Positions 46,946 through 61,621 are shown, numbered from the stretch's first letter. The stretch is 64,000 nt of DNA from Strix aluco (GCF_031877795.1 NC_133954.1:7841256-7905255), one strand, 5' to 3'. Notes: generated by a model from the letters alone, not told the origin. Translations and numbers: made by a program.

Positions 46946-49900
46946 CTAAGCTTTAGAGCAACCTTGAGTGTCTGTCTCTGTCTCGGAGGAGCTGCTCTCA
47001 GAGTCTATTTCTGTATTCTCCTGCTGGTGTTTCTCCTGCACCTTCTGCCGAATTCCTTGCAAACGCACTAATAGGGACTGATAGTCAAAGTGGCCTCGTT
47101 TTTCACCAAAAGGATCCTGGAAGAAAACCATAGATAAGCTCATTAATACAGACCATTATCCTTCCGGCAAGAGGCAGAAAGAAGCAAGCTGCAGAGTAAC
47201 TGGGCAACAAATGGTCAAAGACTTAAGGATTAAATCCCATCTTATGATGAAGAGGGCCCTTAACTTCCCACTGTGGTGGCAGAGGTTGAAGACTGATGAT
47301 AATTTTTGTTTGGAGTCTCTTTTGGGAAACCTTACAAACCCAAACAAACTTTAAAAACAGATGAAAGGCCAAGCAGACATGGGTTGGATTTCTTCTACCA
47401 GTTTTGAGGAAGTAAACTATTTCAGAGATTTGGTCTCAGGACCACTCCAGGGAGGCAGGGAAAACATTACAAATATAAGTCTCTAAAATCCAGAGACCAA
47501 AGGCTTGACCACACTTTTATTAGTGCTACAGAGCCTTTCTAATCAAGGCCTCCAGCTGAGATGTGGCCAAGTCAAAGGCAGAAAGTCTTTGGAGATTATT
47601 TAACATTTGCTGCTTTTATTGCCATCCCAGATCGAAGACACATTGTCAGGGCTATAAGGTGGTGGTAGAGTTTACGCTGTCTTCTCTGATGGGAATCTTT
47701 GGTACAAGTCAACACGTGGCTCTGGAGTTAACAAGACACCACATCTGGCAAACACTCGACTGCTACTGAGCCTGGAGTGACTTCATTTTAAATACAGGTG
47801 AACGAAGACAACAATACCATCTCTCCAGCACACTGTGTTCATGCTTCCTGCACTACCATTTACAAGTGAACAGAAAACCAGCCATGGCAGTCACTGCCTC
47901 TGGGATCCAAGCACAACACACTGATCTTCATAAACCCTGGAGAAAGCAACTGAGCCCTGGCTCCTTGAAGAAGGAACAAGAGTGGGCGATACCTGATAAT
48001 CCTCTAATGTCACCAAACTTCGCTACACAGCCTTCAGTGCAGTACTCTCTGCAGCTGTAAGTCAGGCACAGAAGTTCCTTATGGGAATTTCTCACTCCAA
48101 ACATGAACTCTCCTGCTTTGGGAATGCTTTCTATTTATGAATTACACTGCCAGTGACGGCACTGACAAGAAAAAAGGGTTCAGAGACACCAGATCATTAA
48201 ATCAACCACCTCCATCTTTTCTTAGCAGTGGAATTTCTCAATGAGTCAGACAAGAGGTGGCTGATGAGGGAGGAAGACACATCTGTTCATATGCAAATAG
48301 CTTGGCAATCTATTCTTTAAAGTCTACTTTCCTGCAGAAACAGGCTCCTGTATTCAACCTGTCTAGATGTGTCTGCCATATTTTCAGTGTTCCTCTGTCT
48401 CTTCCTCCCGGAGTAACTTTTGACTCAGTCAGCCACTTTCGATCTCACCTGATAGAACAAGGAGTGTCAGAGAAAAGTTCTTATCTGCTGTATAAGCAAA
48501 GGAAACTCAGAAAAAGAGAAACTCTAGCAGTGACCCAACAGGAAAATACTGCAATGGAGTTCAATTGCCACCAGTATTGGATAACCTGCATGTGCCCTCC
48601 CTGCTTAACATCAAATCCACATGAAAGCAAACTACTGGGTCGACTACTGAAAGAAGTACCTGCTTGCCTGGGGAGTGTCTTGGGTCCAGCACTCAGAAAT
48701 CTAACAGCCTTGAAAATACTGCGTGTGTACTCTGAACTTGGGGACGGTAGGGTTTTATCCACAGGAACGTCTCAGGTCTCAGTTTCATGGTTGATTCAAA
48801 GTTGGAATATACATTTTATAGAAAAAATCCAGATCCACCCCATGTAGATCTAGGTACTGCACATTGTTGATTGTCACTAACCACACACTCTTGTCTAAGG
48901 CAGTGTTTTAGCCACAAGAAAATTGTCTGCCACTCACCTGCATTGTCTGTCCTTGGAGATAAAGTCTCTCTTTACACACCCCTTCATAGAAGTCGTAGTA
49001 CTCCATGAAGGATTTCTCCATTACTCCCCTGAACGCAACGAGAGAGCAAACAATCAACACAAAACGACAGTGTTACAACTGTCACATCACCCAGGGTCAC
49101 CCCATCCCCACGGAACCCCGGTTCATGTAGTCAGCAGGGACACACGTACGGGGCGTCCCAGACAACTAACAGGGTCCAGCGAGGCAGGACACAGAGCGAA
49201 ACAAACTGCAGCATCACTGCAGCTGAAGAGATTCTGCACATGCTTCCACAACAGCTGTGCTCCCCTCCCTCTGAGATTTTTTTTTTTTTTTTCCCCATAA
49301 GACAAGGCACATTTATTCTCAAACACAAGTCAGAGGATGCAGCCATTGTGCACATTAACACAGCCTTTGTCAATGCGCAGCTCCTGGGCGCCGCACAGAT
49401 GCAGCCATCCACTTCAGGGGAATCAAAACGACTCTTCGCTGGACCAGGGAGAGTTTAAGATTTGCTCTTCCCTGAAGCAACTCTCAGGATCTCAGGAACA
49501 GCAACCAGAGAAGTTTATCCTGCTTCCCCACACCCACTTTCTTATACCCCCTCCATGCCTCTTTTCCGTACCGTAACGGTTCAGGACAGGGACACTTTCC
49601 TTCCAGCATGTCGCACACTGCTACTCGGATGGTCTCATGCCGAATGCACTCATTATAGTTCTTGCTGTCCCCGGGGTGCCTCTCCTGGAAACAGAATTTG
49701 GGCCACTGAGTCCACAGGACTGCAATGGCTCTTCGTCTCTCCCTCCTGGGCCCGATAAATTTCACTGGTGCATGAACCCACTACAGCTTTGTCTGTTCTG
49801 TGTATGCTGAGCTAATTTATACTGCAAATGAAAAACTGGCAAGATCTCACACGTCTCCAGAGCCTCGGACTCACACAGCTGTGGAGACAGGTCAACTGAT

Positions 49901-52900
49901 AAAGTTCGCACAGAAATCTGCCTCTCTGCAAGATGCTGGAGACCATGAAAACCTGAGAAGTTTGGTTCCTGCATGGTCGCAAGGAAACCATTTCAGGAGT
50001 CATGTAGCAGAGAAATGAAGAGCCATCCCATCTCCCCGGCAACTTCTCATGTTCTTCTGTTACCTTACACGTACGTGAGCTAAGCAGCCTCTGGTTCAGA
50101 GCTGGCTGGCAGCTCCCCCTCAAGCTCTGACTAGAGGCAGAACAGGCTGGAAAAGAGCCAAGCGACATAACCTACTTTTGTCCCCATTTCCAGAATGTGA
50201 TTTGCCACCAGGAGCAAGGGTGGAGGGAAGAGACAAATAGCTGCAGAACCAGAGATGATCCACCTCAAAACTCTCACCTGCTCAAAGCCGGGTTCATTGT
50301 GATAGGGGTTCTCAGTCATCAGAGACTGGATGGAGATGAGGACTGAAGAGATACTCTGTGCTGGGCTCCATGCAGGCCCGGTCCAAGTGCTGAGGTATTA
50401 AAACAGAAAAGCGTCAATTAACAACAAAGGACTGGCCCAGTGAGCGCCATCCCTCCAACTACCAGAGATCAGAAAGCTTAGGAAAGCACACCTACACCTT
50501 ACAGAAATGCGATGGGAAAAGCAACAGCTGCTGCAGATATAGAAAGCGCTGGACACTGAGAAAGTTTTCAGGGTCAAAGTAGTTTATTCTCCCAACCAAA
50601 TGAGTACTTTGGCTTGAGCAAGACAAGAGAGGTTGGTAAACCTCCCTCCACTGCTACCACACAGAGGGCATCACACATGAGTTGAGGAAATGTAACATTT
50701 CTGAGCATTTTACAGGGAACTTTAAAGCCGTGGCTATCATCTCACACAGCAGCCTGGAGCAACACAAGCTACCAGCACTACCATAAGTCAAACCCAACAA
50801 CTCTTAAGAACTGAAAGCTGATTTTCAAGACTCAAACAAGACCATCACTTGTACCGTCTGTACTGCAGATGCTCAGCCCAAGGGCTGCCATCAAACGCAC
50901 TAACCGATGCTCTGCTACAGGAATAAGGTGCCCGTTTCATACACACAGGGTAGCAAAAACCTTTGCACAGAACGGCATAAGCAGAAAAAAGCTGTTCTGC
51001 TGCTTGCCCTTAATATCCTAGTTCCAGATACAGACTTGTCTCCCTGTGAGCTGAACAAGGATGTGCTGACCCACATATGCTCTTCCTAAATCCTTTCATT
51101 CGCAGCTCCCTCTGCGCTTCCCATTTCTGCTAAGGCCGAGGTTCTTTGTTCACTCTTCAATAATTTAGTTTCCATGCCAGGGCTACAATTGCAACAATGA
51201 GCAACAAGGCAGCTTGCGTGGGAGCTGCTGGGCATTTAGACCCCCGAGATAGACATGCCCTACACATCTCAGGGCTTTGCAGGCATCGGCATCCAGCTCA
51301 CTGGATCAGGAAGGCTCCTGTGCTGAGGAAAGTGTTTCCCAGCACAACCCATCTCTCTACCAGCCCTGGGCCAGTATCCATCAGCTCCTGGGCATCAGCT
51401 ACTTGGACCAACTTTGGTGTAAGAGGCGCATGCACAGCACTGCTGAAACCATCCCAGCAAAAGCTGGTTTATAACCACATCCATGCTCAGACTCATGCTG
51501 GTTGATCAAATCCCTACAGCAATCGTCCCTGCCCCTTCCTCACCCGGCTGTCGCTACTACCTCTCTGCAGCAGAAGGAATCAGGTACTGACAACCCAGCT
51601 GCACCAGTGCAGAGTCTCAGCAAAAGCCTTTCTTTGCTGGCAACTGAAACTGTCACAGCTGGGGTTGGGAATATCACACCAGGGCCAGGGTTCCTCTGGC
51701 AGAGCCGTAAGAGCCATTCAATCAATCGGGGCTCTCACATGTTTAAAAATCAAGCAGGGGAACAACAAGCACTTGCAGCAGTGGAGCCTGTTTGAACAGG
51801 CAGCATGGGAGCAGCGCTTGTAAATCATTACACCCACCGCTCAGCCCCACATACAATGTGTAGGTGGAAGCCCAGAGCAGTCAAATGGCTCTCAAGGAAG
51901 TTCTTAGCGGCTTTTAATTTTATTTATTTATTTTTAAACCCACACAGAGAGAGGAAATTAAAACCACAAAACCCTACGTTCAAACAACATTAAGGATCAG
52001 GCTGCAAAGCGCAAAAGCGGAAGAAACGCAGTGCTTGGTCCGAGGCTTTGCAAAGGGAAGTGGGAGAAAAGGGGCAGTGTCTGCTGGACTCTGCGCTTCC
52101 CCTGCTCCATTCTCAGGTGCTTTTAAAGACAAGCTAGACTCTTATTTCAGTAGAGGGATTTGTGCTGCTTTACGTCTCTTGATTCTGCACATGACTTCAC
52201 AGAAGCATAAAGGTGCATCCAAGCACATGTCTGGGGCAAGATCAGGGCAGAAAGCGCTGAGAAGGATGCGTGAGGCAGAAGACAGCCTGCAGCCACCTCC
52301 TGATTCCCCATAAAACAGCCAAAGTCTCCTCTTACCCTAGAATACTCAGGCAGACTTTCCCATTGCGGTAGAAGTTGGGGTTAAACCTCACTGTGTTATT
52401 TCCCGTTGTCATCAGTTTGACCCTTGGTGGGTGGATGGGATAATCTGGAGGACAGCGAAACAGGAACAAGAAGAAACCCCCTTCATAAGGCGTGTCAAAT
52501 GGGCCTGTGATCAATGCATGAATCTGGAAAACAAAAGCCCGTCTTGCGCACCACTTCAAAATTGTGCAGCACCATCAAATCCTCAACAAAGCCAACCGAA
52601 GGCAAGAAACCTCCACCCAGGCAGCAGCACGGAGGCAGCGTCTTCCCCAAGCACACGCCATGTGCAGGCCATACTTAACCCTCCCTCCTCCCCTCGTCAG
52701 CCAGAGCCACTGCTGCGCACTTCTCTCCCCTCTGCCACACTCAACGTGCAAAGCAGGTTTCCAAGGCGAGGTTTGGCCAGAGTCCACAACAGCTGCCTCC
52801 CATACATCTCTATACAGTCCAAACCAGGCTGAATCACAGTTCAGCTGGTAAGCTCTGCTTAAAAAAAAAAAAAAAAAAAAAGATTTCAAATATGAAAAAA

Positions 52901-55900
52901 TATATCTAATTTTAGAAAGAAAAAAATTCAGAATTTCTGCCAAAACTAGAGCATTCCTCAATTTTATGGTCTCGTGCTGATTCGGTCTTATTAAAACCAA
53001 TCACTCAATTTCCTCTGCCAGGATCCGAAATTAAGACCCTATTCTCTCCATGCTAATTACCCTCATAGATCCCAATTGCATACCAGGAAATCTACTCCCT
53101 CTGGGCTATTAAGGAAGCTTACTCCCCAAGTGATCCAAGCAGTTTCCTTTAATGATCCTCTTACCTCCCCAGGATTTCAGTTAAAAGCCTCAAGGCTGGT
53201 GTTCTACAAACCCGCATTTCCCGTTGAAGGGCATTTTGGCACTTTCAGCTACAGAGGCTGAGGGAAGGCAGAGCTGCAGCTAAGTGCCCCAGGTGGGGGT
53301 TGGCTGTGCAGAGACACTCCCTTTGTGCTACCTCCAAAAACCCAGGGGCCCTAAGTCAGGCAGGTGCTTACATGGAGGGAATTTGGGGGAATCTGGGGAA
53401 TGCCGCATTTGTCAGGGGGGTGGGAGAAGTGTGCAGCAGAGGAAAACCAAAGCAACCTCACACACACTCCCACACAAGTCTCAGAAACCAGCACAACCAG
53501 ACCAGGTGACGCTGGCTGGAGAAAGGGCAGCACCAGCCACAAAACACACTGGGTCAAGAACATGGTTTGAGTCTCCCAACACACTGCATTCTCTCCAACA
53601 TAATCAGAAATTCCCAGTCCTGGAAAACACCAAGAGCCAGGAGGGGAAGAACTGGGGCAGGAGAGGCTGCAGCCGCGCCTGTGTCCCCAGAGAGCGGGTC
53701 TGCTGGAGGCAGCGTGGTGGGAGCAGCTGCCTGGGTCAGACCTGCAACGCAACCCTGGTGCCTGTGAGAATCCGGCGGCAGCTCTACAGGCGGGGGCAGG
53801 GACACATCTCTCTACCAGCTCACAGTTAAACACCCCCAGTTTCCACAGGTGGATTATAGACACTCCAGCACTGCTTGTGGCTAATGGACATTACTCATTT
53901 CCAGCTCCTCTGAGAAGCACCCCATGGCCAACAGCTTTCCATGGGGCTCTCTCTTCTTTGAGCTGCTCTGTTCGTTGTTTTCAACCATCAGTAGGGTGAA
54001 ATGAGCTGGAGCAGCAGCCCACTGGTTCTTCACAGGACCACCAAAGCAGAGATGGCTTTATCTGTGGAAGCTCCTCAGATCCCTGTGATGGTATCTCTCC
54101 ACAGAGCCAGTTTTCTTGAAAGCCTCCTCCCATTTTAAATGCAGCCCATCTCAGTGTCACCAAGAAATGTGGAGCCTCATTATGCTCTTTCAAGACTCAT
54201 CCTGACTTCTCTCAAAACATTAAGGGAATACTCCCACTTGGGCAAACCCTTAAAGCAGCCACCAACAGCAACATACAGAGAAGCGGAAAGTTGAACCAGC
54301 TCCAAATCTTCTCTTACCTTGGTCATGTCGTGGGGATCAGGCACAACAAACATTCCCGGGGGCGGTTCCTTGTAAATGGACATGATATCCCTGAACAAAG
54401 GAAACAGGAATTAGTCAAGATCTCCCTTGGCGTTCATCAGTCCTCGAGGCACAGAACGTTCTAGATGACAAATCTGTGCACAGATGCAAAGGGACAGACT
54501 TTTAAGATGGAAATTTGCAACTCCTAAAGAGCTAGACATTTCTCTTTTGCCTCTGACTTTTCTGGCTGAGCTCTTTCAACTCATCCCCAAGAACAGTTGG
54601 GGCATTTCAAAAGCACAAGCAACATTCAATGAATCAATACACGAGGCATCAGACCAAGTGCACCTTGACTACCTGCTGCCTCATATTTTACCACAGATCA
54701 CCTCCAGTGCATAAAACCTCAACCATAAACTTCCCCAACCATAAGCCCTTCCATAAGATAGTCGTTTAAAAGATGTTCTAGGTGAATTTTGTTGTTCAAA
54801 GGATGTTTTTCCCGCCTCATGTTTTCCTTCTTCACACTCAAGACTATTGACAGCGTCTCTGTCGTATACCCAGTCATTTTTTTTTTCCCAAACATAGCGT
54901 TGAGAACATTACTGATCTGACAAATTTGGGTTTAATCAGATAGCAAGTTCAAGAGTAGTTAGGATGCACACACATACATACAGACTTGATCACAATGGCC
55001 TTGTTTCCTTAGGAATGTGGACTAAATGAACAGAGAAGTAACAAACCACCTACAGCAGTCTACAGATAAACCAAATGGCACCCACTACCTTTCATCACCA
55101 AAAAACCTCCCTCCCATAATCGGAGCTGTGCCAAGCTCCAGCACAAGCTCCCACTCGACCTTCCCATTTGGGAAGCAACCGGAGTTCAGAGAGGTTTCAG
55201 GGCGAGAACAAGTGCGAGAGCAACAGGAGCGCCTCGCCTTCCTGCCTACGGTTACGAAGTCAGTGCTTTTGGCGTTTGGATTGGAAAGTGCCCAAATATC
55301 TGGTGCCATCTTTGGAAGACGTTATACAAGCTCTAGAACAAGGATGAGCAAGAGCCTGGCAGGCAGTGTTACTTGCTCCGAAGGAAGAGGAAGAACTTGT
55401 TGAAACAGTGCCAGCATGTCTAACAATACAAAACCATATTGCTCGTTACATCAAAGGTTATTGACACGCCAGGTTTAACTAAACGATCCTTTAAAGAGCC
55501 TGAGCAGCCAAATGGGTGGGCACCAGCAGGAAGGAGGATGCTACACGCAGGTTTTGGATAAATATCTTAACTCAACCGTTGATGGGGACTGAGAAGCCAG
55601 CTCCCTTCCCCAATTAACAGCACCTCCGAGGAGCAGCCAGCAAACCTGAGGCAGGATTAGCGCCGTGTCCCAAGGAGCTGCCAAATGCCCCAGCGACAGC
55701 AGATGGAGAAAGAGACCCCGGATGGTGGTACAGAGGTCCACGGCCCCTGGGCAGGCAAGGAGCGAGACTCCCTCCTCGCCCAAGCACCTGGGCAAGGTGA
55801 GTCCTGGGGCCTGATGGGGAGCCGGGTCTGTCCCCAGAAAAGCCCTAGGACACAGGGAGGGACCAGGGCCTGTCCCCAGGCCCGAACCCAGCTCTCCAGG

Positions 55901-56538
55901 ACCGCTGGTGAGGGGGTGGTGAGGCCCAGGGGACCGTTACCGCCCCGAGGGTACTGGGGCCGAGCCAAGCGCCTCTGCCGCGTTATGAGCCTCGGCTCCG
56001 AGCCCGCTTTCCGCCCGGGCTGCCCCCCCAACACACGCCGGGGGGCTCCCCGGCCCGCGGCTGGCTAGGCCCGGGGGAGCCCCGCGAGGTCGGCAGAGGC
56101 GAGGACCGGAGCCACCCCCGAGGTCGCTACGGGAACCGGCACCCGGCAGCGCCGCTCAGCCCCCGGGCCCGGGGCGGGGAGGCTCCGCCGCTCACGGGCA
56201 GGGCGGCTCTCTCACCGTTTGATCCGCAGGAGGCAGGCCGGGCTGGGCCGCTCGCTGTCCCAGTCGCCGCTGACCGTGGGGTCCCAGAAGGCGGAGTGCG
56301 TGAGGAGCGCGGCCCCCGCGGCCGCCGCCGCCGCCGCGATGGGGGCCCCGCCGCTCCCCGGGGCGACGCCGGCGCCCGGCGTCGCAGCGCCGAAGCCCGC
56401 CGCCGCCCACAGCTCGGCGGGGATGAAGACGCCGGGGCTCCCCGCGCCGCCGCCCGGGCCGGCCGAAGCGCCGCCGCTACCCGCCGCCGCCAGCACCGCG
56501 GCCGGAGCCGCCTCCTCGGCGGCCGGACTCTCCGCCAT
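46946..56538 (-). CDS. UBE2Z: UBE2Z (USE1), UBA6-specific ubiquitin-conjugating enzyme, complete
   Basis: E2 enzyme charged by UBA6, transferring ubiquitin and also FAT10. Coding exons in order: 56538-56216, 54390-54318, 52523-52336, 50389-50278, 49684-49572, 49028-48938, 47116-46946. They total 1071 nt and give 356 residues (human 354). Residues 1-90 are a low-complexity Ala/Gly/Pro tail (starts [15 protein letters not shown]). The UBC core spans about 100-255: [63 protein letters not shown]. The catalytic Cys is residue 190 and the usual HPN triad region reads FNPN. The C-terminal extension ends in an acidic Ser-rich tail ([12 protein letters not shown]). An in-frame ATG pair 73 codons upstream (56757) could give a longer form; MAESP matches the known start. 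Introns are GT-AG. Confidence 0.97.
52861..52881. repeat. 21-nt poly-A tract in UBE2Z intron 2
   Basis: Pure A run with no retroposon body recognised beside it. Confidence 0.8.
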
Positions 56539-56960
56539 TCCGCGCCCGGCCTCGGGGAACGCCGCTTCCGGGACTCCGCACCAGCGAGTCCGCCGGCCAG
56601 AGCGGCCCCCGCCCCTCGCCTCCACCACCGATCGCCGGCCAGAGCGGCGCCTCCCCCGCTCCCCCCTCCCACTACCGCCACTAACTCCCCCCACCCACCA
56701 TAGAGTCTCGCCCCCCTCCGGCGCCAGAGCGCCCCTTCCATAGAGACGCCTCATCATAGGCTAGAGTGTACGCCGGGAGCAGCGCGCCTCCTGCTGCGGG
56801 GGGGTGTCCCGGGCTGGAAGCAGCAGAAATAACTAGTTTGGGGCTTTTTGGGTGGAAAAAACTCTGTTGGGAAGTGGCTGCTCAACAGCCTCGCTCTCAG
56901 CTCGCCTCGGCCTGCGGAGACGTGGCAGGACAGCGTTACAGAGCGGAGTGAGGCGCAGCC
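55900..56960 (-). promoter_or_regulatory. UBE2Z: UBE2Z CpG-island promoter and 5' UTR
   Basis: Dense CpG sequence over exon 1 and upstream. An ETS-like site (CTTCCGG, 56565-56571; CCGGAAG on minus) lies just before the ATG. The 16-bp word CGCCGGCCAGAGCGGC occurs twice (56591-56606, 56633-56648). No TATA box was found. The start site probably lies within 56570-56760. Confidence 0.6.
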
Positions 56961-57004
56961 GCGGCCTGAGGCAGCACCCAGAGCTCTCCCCAGGGTGCCC
57001 GGCC

Positions 57005-57430
57005 TCAGAATCCCAGAATCATCCAGGTTGGAAAAGCCCTTGAAGCTCCTCCAGTCCAACCGTGAACCTCACCCTGACCGTTCCCAACTCCACCAGATCC
57101 CTCAGCGCTGGCTCAACCCGACTCTTCAACCCCTCCAGGGATGGGGACTCCCCCCCTGCCCTGGGCAGCCCATTCCAACACCCAACAGCCCCTTCTGCAA
57201 AGAAATCCTTCCTAAGAGCCAGTCTGACCCTGCCCTGGCGCAGCTTGAGGCCATTCCCTCTTGTCCTGCCGCTGGTTCCTTGGCTCAAGAGACTCATCCC
57301 CCCTCTCTGCACCCTCCTTTCAGGGAGTTGCAGAGGGCCAGGAGGTCTCCCCTCAGCCTCCTCTTCTCCAGACTAAACCCCCCCAGTTCCCTCAGCTGCT
57401 CCTCATACGACATGTGCTCCAGGCCCTCAG
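57005..57430 (-). repeat. CR1 LINE, 5'-truncated, with end of ORF2
   Basis: The plus strand begins CAGAATCCCAGAATCATCCA (reverse of the CR1 3' end and its short terminal repeats) and continues GGTTGGAAAAGCCCTTGAAG. On the minus strand, 57312-57019 reads as the C-terminal end of CR1 ORF2: RTRGNGLKLRQGR, LRKDFFAEG, WNGLPRAGGESPSLEGLKSR. Similarity stops near 57430, after the region usually read CTCCAGGCCC. It lies between UBE2Z and ATP5MC1 and is nearly identical to the copy at 63747 over their shared central part. Confidence 0.92.
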
Positions 57431-58650
57431 GAAAGGGTCAGGAAGCAAAATGGCCTGTCCGGAGAGGGGAAGCCGTTATTCCAGCTCGCAGAAACCCAGC
57501 AGCTCTGCTTCTGGCCTACATGAACCATCGCACCCTCACACCACCTGCCAGAGCCCCCCAGCAGCGCTCGGTTACTCAGAGCAAGGTACAGCCACACCCG
57601 AGAGATTCCAGTTCCAAGGTCACTTTTGTTTCACCATGGATACAAGAAGATACTTACACACAGTTCCCTGCCTGTAAGGGAGAATAAACAGAGACACATG
57701 GAACAGCGTTGTTTTCCTGGCTGCGGATGTAGGATTTTTCCTCCCTAGCTGAGCCAGCAAGTCTCCCTTGAGCTCTTTTTGGTTTCAGAGCCACATTTCT
57801 CCAAGAAGTCTCAGAGACAGTTTTTCCAAGTCAAAAATCTTCTCAGCCCCTCTTCCCCTCACAGTAAGCAGCTACTACAGAGCAGCTCCTGCACCCCATT
57901 CCTACCCCCAAAGAGGTCACAACCACGCTGCAGAGGTTTTAAGCACACACACAGTAGCTGCATTAATTCAATTACCTAAAGCAGATAACAAGACAAGCTC
58001 CCCCAGTGCTCACCTTCCTACAAGGCACAAGGTCCGAGATTCAGGTCAGATTTTAGCATTTCTCCTCTCTACTATACCCCAATAGCTAAAACAGTTGAAG
58101 CACGTAACTGTTGGGGGAGGGAAGAAATAACGCTGTGGTTCTTTGTGTAAACTGATGCTTTGAGAAGGAGCATGAATAGCGTGACCTTGAAAGCAGCTCT
58201 TTGCTAAGGAAGAAAATTCAGATATGGCAAGTGCATATCCTCATGTCCTTGTAACTTAGTTAAGCAAACTCCATTAACAAATTCTAAGCACCTTCACCTG
58301 TACACATCACCTTTTCTACATAGTCAGATGCAAAAAAAAAAAAAGGCATAGCATTTTCAACAACAGTAAGTTGAAAACACCAACGCTTTGTCAGCTCATC
58401 TGGAAGTATTTGCTTCACTAGGGCAATGCTTGTTGGGATTTTTGCATAGATTTGAGCTGTTCAAGGCCATCCTCTCTTATCTGACTGACTCACATTAGTT
58501 TTCCTCCCCTCCCACCACCACTTCATATTCCTCTTCTCCTTTATTAGTGGGTACCCCCATACCTGGGACATTACCCTCTTCAGCCAATACACCAATTTCC
58601 CCAAGTACTTCCCCACCACTGGACCAGAACATAAAAAAAAAAAAAAAAAA
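57431..58650. other. Intergenic spacer, UBE2Z to ATP5MC1
   Basis: No coding exon or known repeat recognised; a poly-A/T-rich stretch lies at 58632-58660. Both flanking genes are on the minus strand, so this is upstream of UBE2Z and downstream of ATP5MC1. Confidence 0.6.
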
Positions 58651-58670
58651 AGAAAAAATAAAGCCACCAG

Positions 58671-58676
58671 TTTATT
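58671..58676 (-). terminator. ATP5MC1: ATP5MC1 poly(A) signal (minus strand)
   Basis: TTTATT on plus (AATAAA on minus), about 105 bp after the stop at 58783-58781. Confidence 0.8.
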
Positions 58677-58780
58677 TAGAGAAATCTTTTCTTTAATTGT
58701 CAGTCTGGAACGCTCTGATGGAAGCAGACTCAAACCGCAGAGGACAGAGTGATGGAAGCCGCAGCCAGGACCAGAAGTTG

Positions 58781-60601
<1,821 letters not shown>

Positions 60602-61151
60602 TTTGCTTAACCTAATACAAATGAAGAAAAAAAGAAAAGGAATTGGGAACCCCAATGCCATTGCCACCAGCCCACACGCCCCTCCCGGGACTGACACACA
60701 TCTGCCTGGAGCCACGTCCCTGAGGCTTTTCCCCACCGCCCCCACGCATGGCTCCGTGTCTCCCCACCGCCCTCCCTCCATTAATCCTCGTCTTTCCAGG
60801 ACAAAACTCGCAACGGCGCATTTTTGTCCTCCCCAACACAGTCGAAGCCTCCCCTCAAGGGTCAACTGAGCCCGCCCGAGCCCCGGGGGGATGCGTGGGG
60901 CCAGCGGACACGCCGACGCTTATCTCGCCCCCCGCGGCTGCCGCCTCCCAGCGAAGGGCACGGCCGGGCGCCGACCCCACCGGCCGCCCGGGCCCGGTGC
61001 TACCCCGCGGCCGGCAGAGCCCCCCCTCGCCCCGCGCTACTGGTAGGGCCGCAGTGTCCAGGGGGAGCTGCCGGGCCGAGCGGGTCCCACCTCCGCGGGG
61101 CCGCTCAGAGCTGCGGCGGCGAGAGGAACGCGGCGCTCCCGCCCCGCTCAC

Positions 61152-61175
61152 CTTGCCGTGTCCCCCCGCGTCCTC
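61152..61175 (-). other. ATP5MC1: ATP5MC1 non-coding exon 1 (estimated)
   Basis: On the minus strand a consensus donor GGCAAG|GTGAGCGG ends at 61152 in the CpG island. The upstream limit (about 61175) is only inferred from CCAAT-box positions. The intron then runs to the acceptor at 60613-60612. Confidence 0.5.
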
Positions 61176-61182
61176 CGCGCTC

Positions 61183-61375
61183 ATTGGCTGCCGCCACGCA
61201 CGGCGCGATGCATCCTGGGACAACTTCCGCTCTCCCCATTGGCTGCGGCCGAGCGAGCACCGCCCACCAGGATCCGGCAGAGCGTTACGGAGCGCGCGGG
61301 CGGTGTCGCCGCACGGGCCACCATTGGTTCGTTTTTTTCCCTGCGTGCTTGCTGATTGGCTGGAGCGCCGGAAGT
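61183..61375. promoter_or_regulatory. Shared promoter zone of ATP5MC1 and a plus-strand unit
   Basis: Four ATTGG boxes (CCAAT on the minus strand) lie at 61183, 61238, 61323 and 61355, all in one orientation. ETS sites are ACTTCCGC (61223-61230) and CCGGAAGT (61368-61375). The minus strand reads TTGTCCCAGGATGCATC at 61223-61207, a good ZNF143/STAF-like site. CCAAT plus ETS is common in nuclear genes for mitochondrial proteins. The plus-oriented CCGGAAGT may serve a transcript starting near 61390-61430. Confidence 0.6.
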
Positions 61376-61435
61376 CCTCCAGAGGACCATAAGGCGCGCG
61401 GGGCTGCTCCATAGAGTTACCATAGAGGCGGGGGG

Positions 61436-61621
61436 ATGATGGCGGTGGGGTGGGCCCGGCCGCTCTCTCCGGTGTGTCGGTGGCTGCTGCGCCCGCTCCG
61501 GCACCCGCCTCCCTTCCGAGTCTCTCCTAAAAGATCATTTCGAACATTTGAACGTTTTCCCCGTGGTTTGTTAAAGTGCCCGGTTCAGCCGTGGCTGAGC
61601 GTCGCTGGAGCTGAGGTTTAG
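61436..61621 (+). CDS. Unrecognised 61-codon Arg-rich ORF, head-to-head with ATP5MC1
   Basis: A true ATG-started frame (ATG-ATG at 61436), 67 bp after the start of the CCGGAAGT box. The peptide starts MMAVGWARPLSPVCRWLLRP and has many Arg but no acidic residue until position 39, which resembles a mitochondrial presequence. It stops at TAG 61619-61621. It may be the 5' end of an unknown gene, a small protein, or an upstream ORF in a CALCOCO2 leader; a possible donor (TTGG|GTGAGC, 61746) lies after the stop. CpG-island frames often look open by chance, so support is weak. Confidence 0.2.
   Translation: MMAVGWARPLSPVCRWLLRPLRHPPPFRVSPKRSFRTFERFPRGLLKCPVQPWLSVAGAEV

Noticed and set aside
48257-48847. 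196-codon plus-strand frame
   Set aside because: It lies antisense in UBE2Z intron 6, with no known domain and no conserved look.
53284-53863. 170-181-codon frames on both strands
   Set aside because: They overlap each other inside UBE2Z intron 2 and show no recognisable protein features.
56848-57687. 279-codon plus-strand frame
   Set aside because: It runs through the reverse strand of the CR1 at 57005-57430, so it is mostly antisense retroposon.
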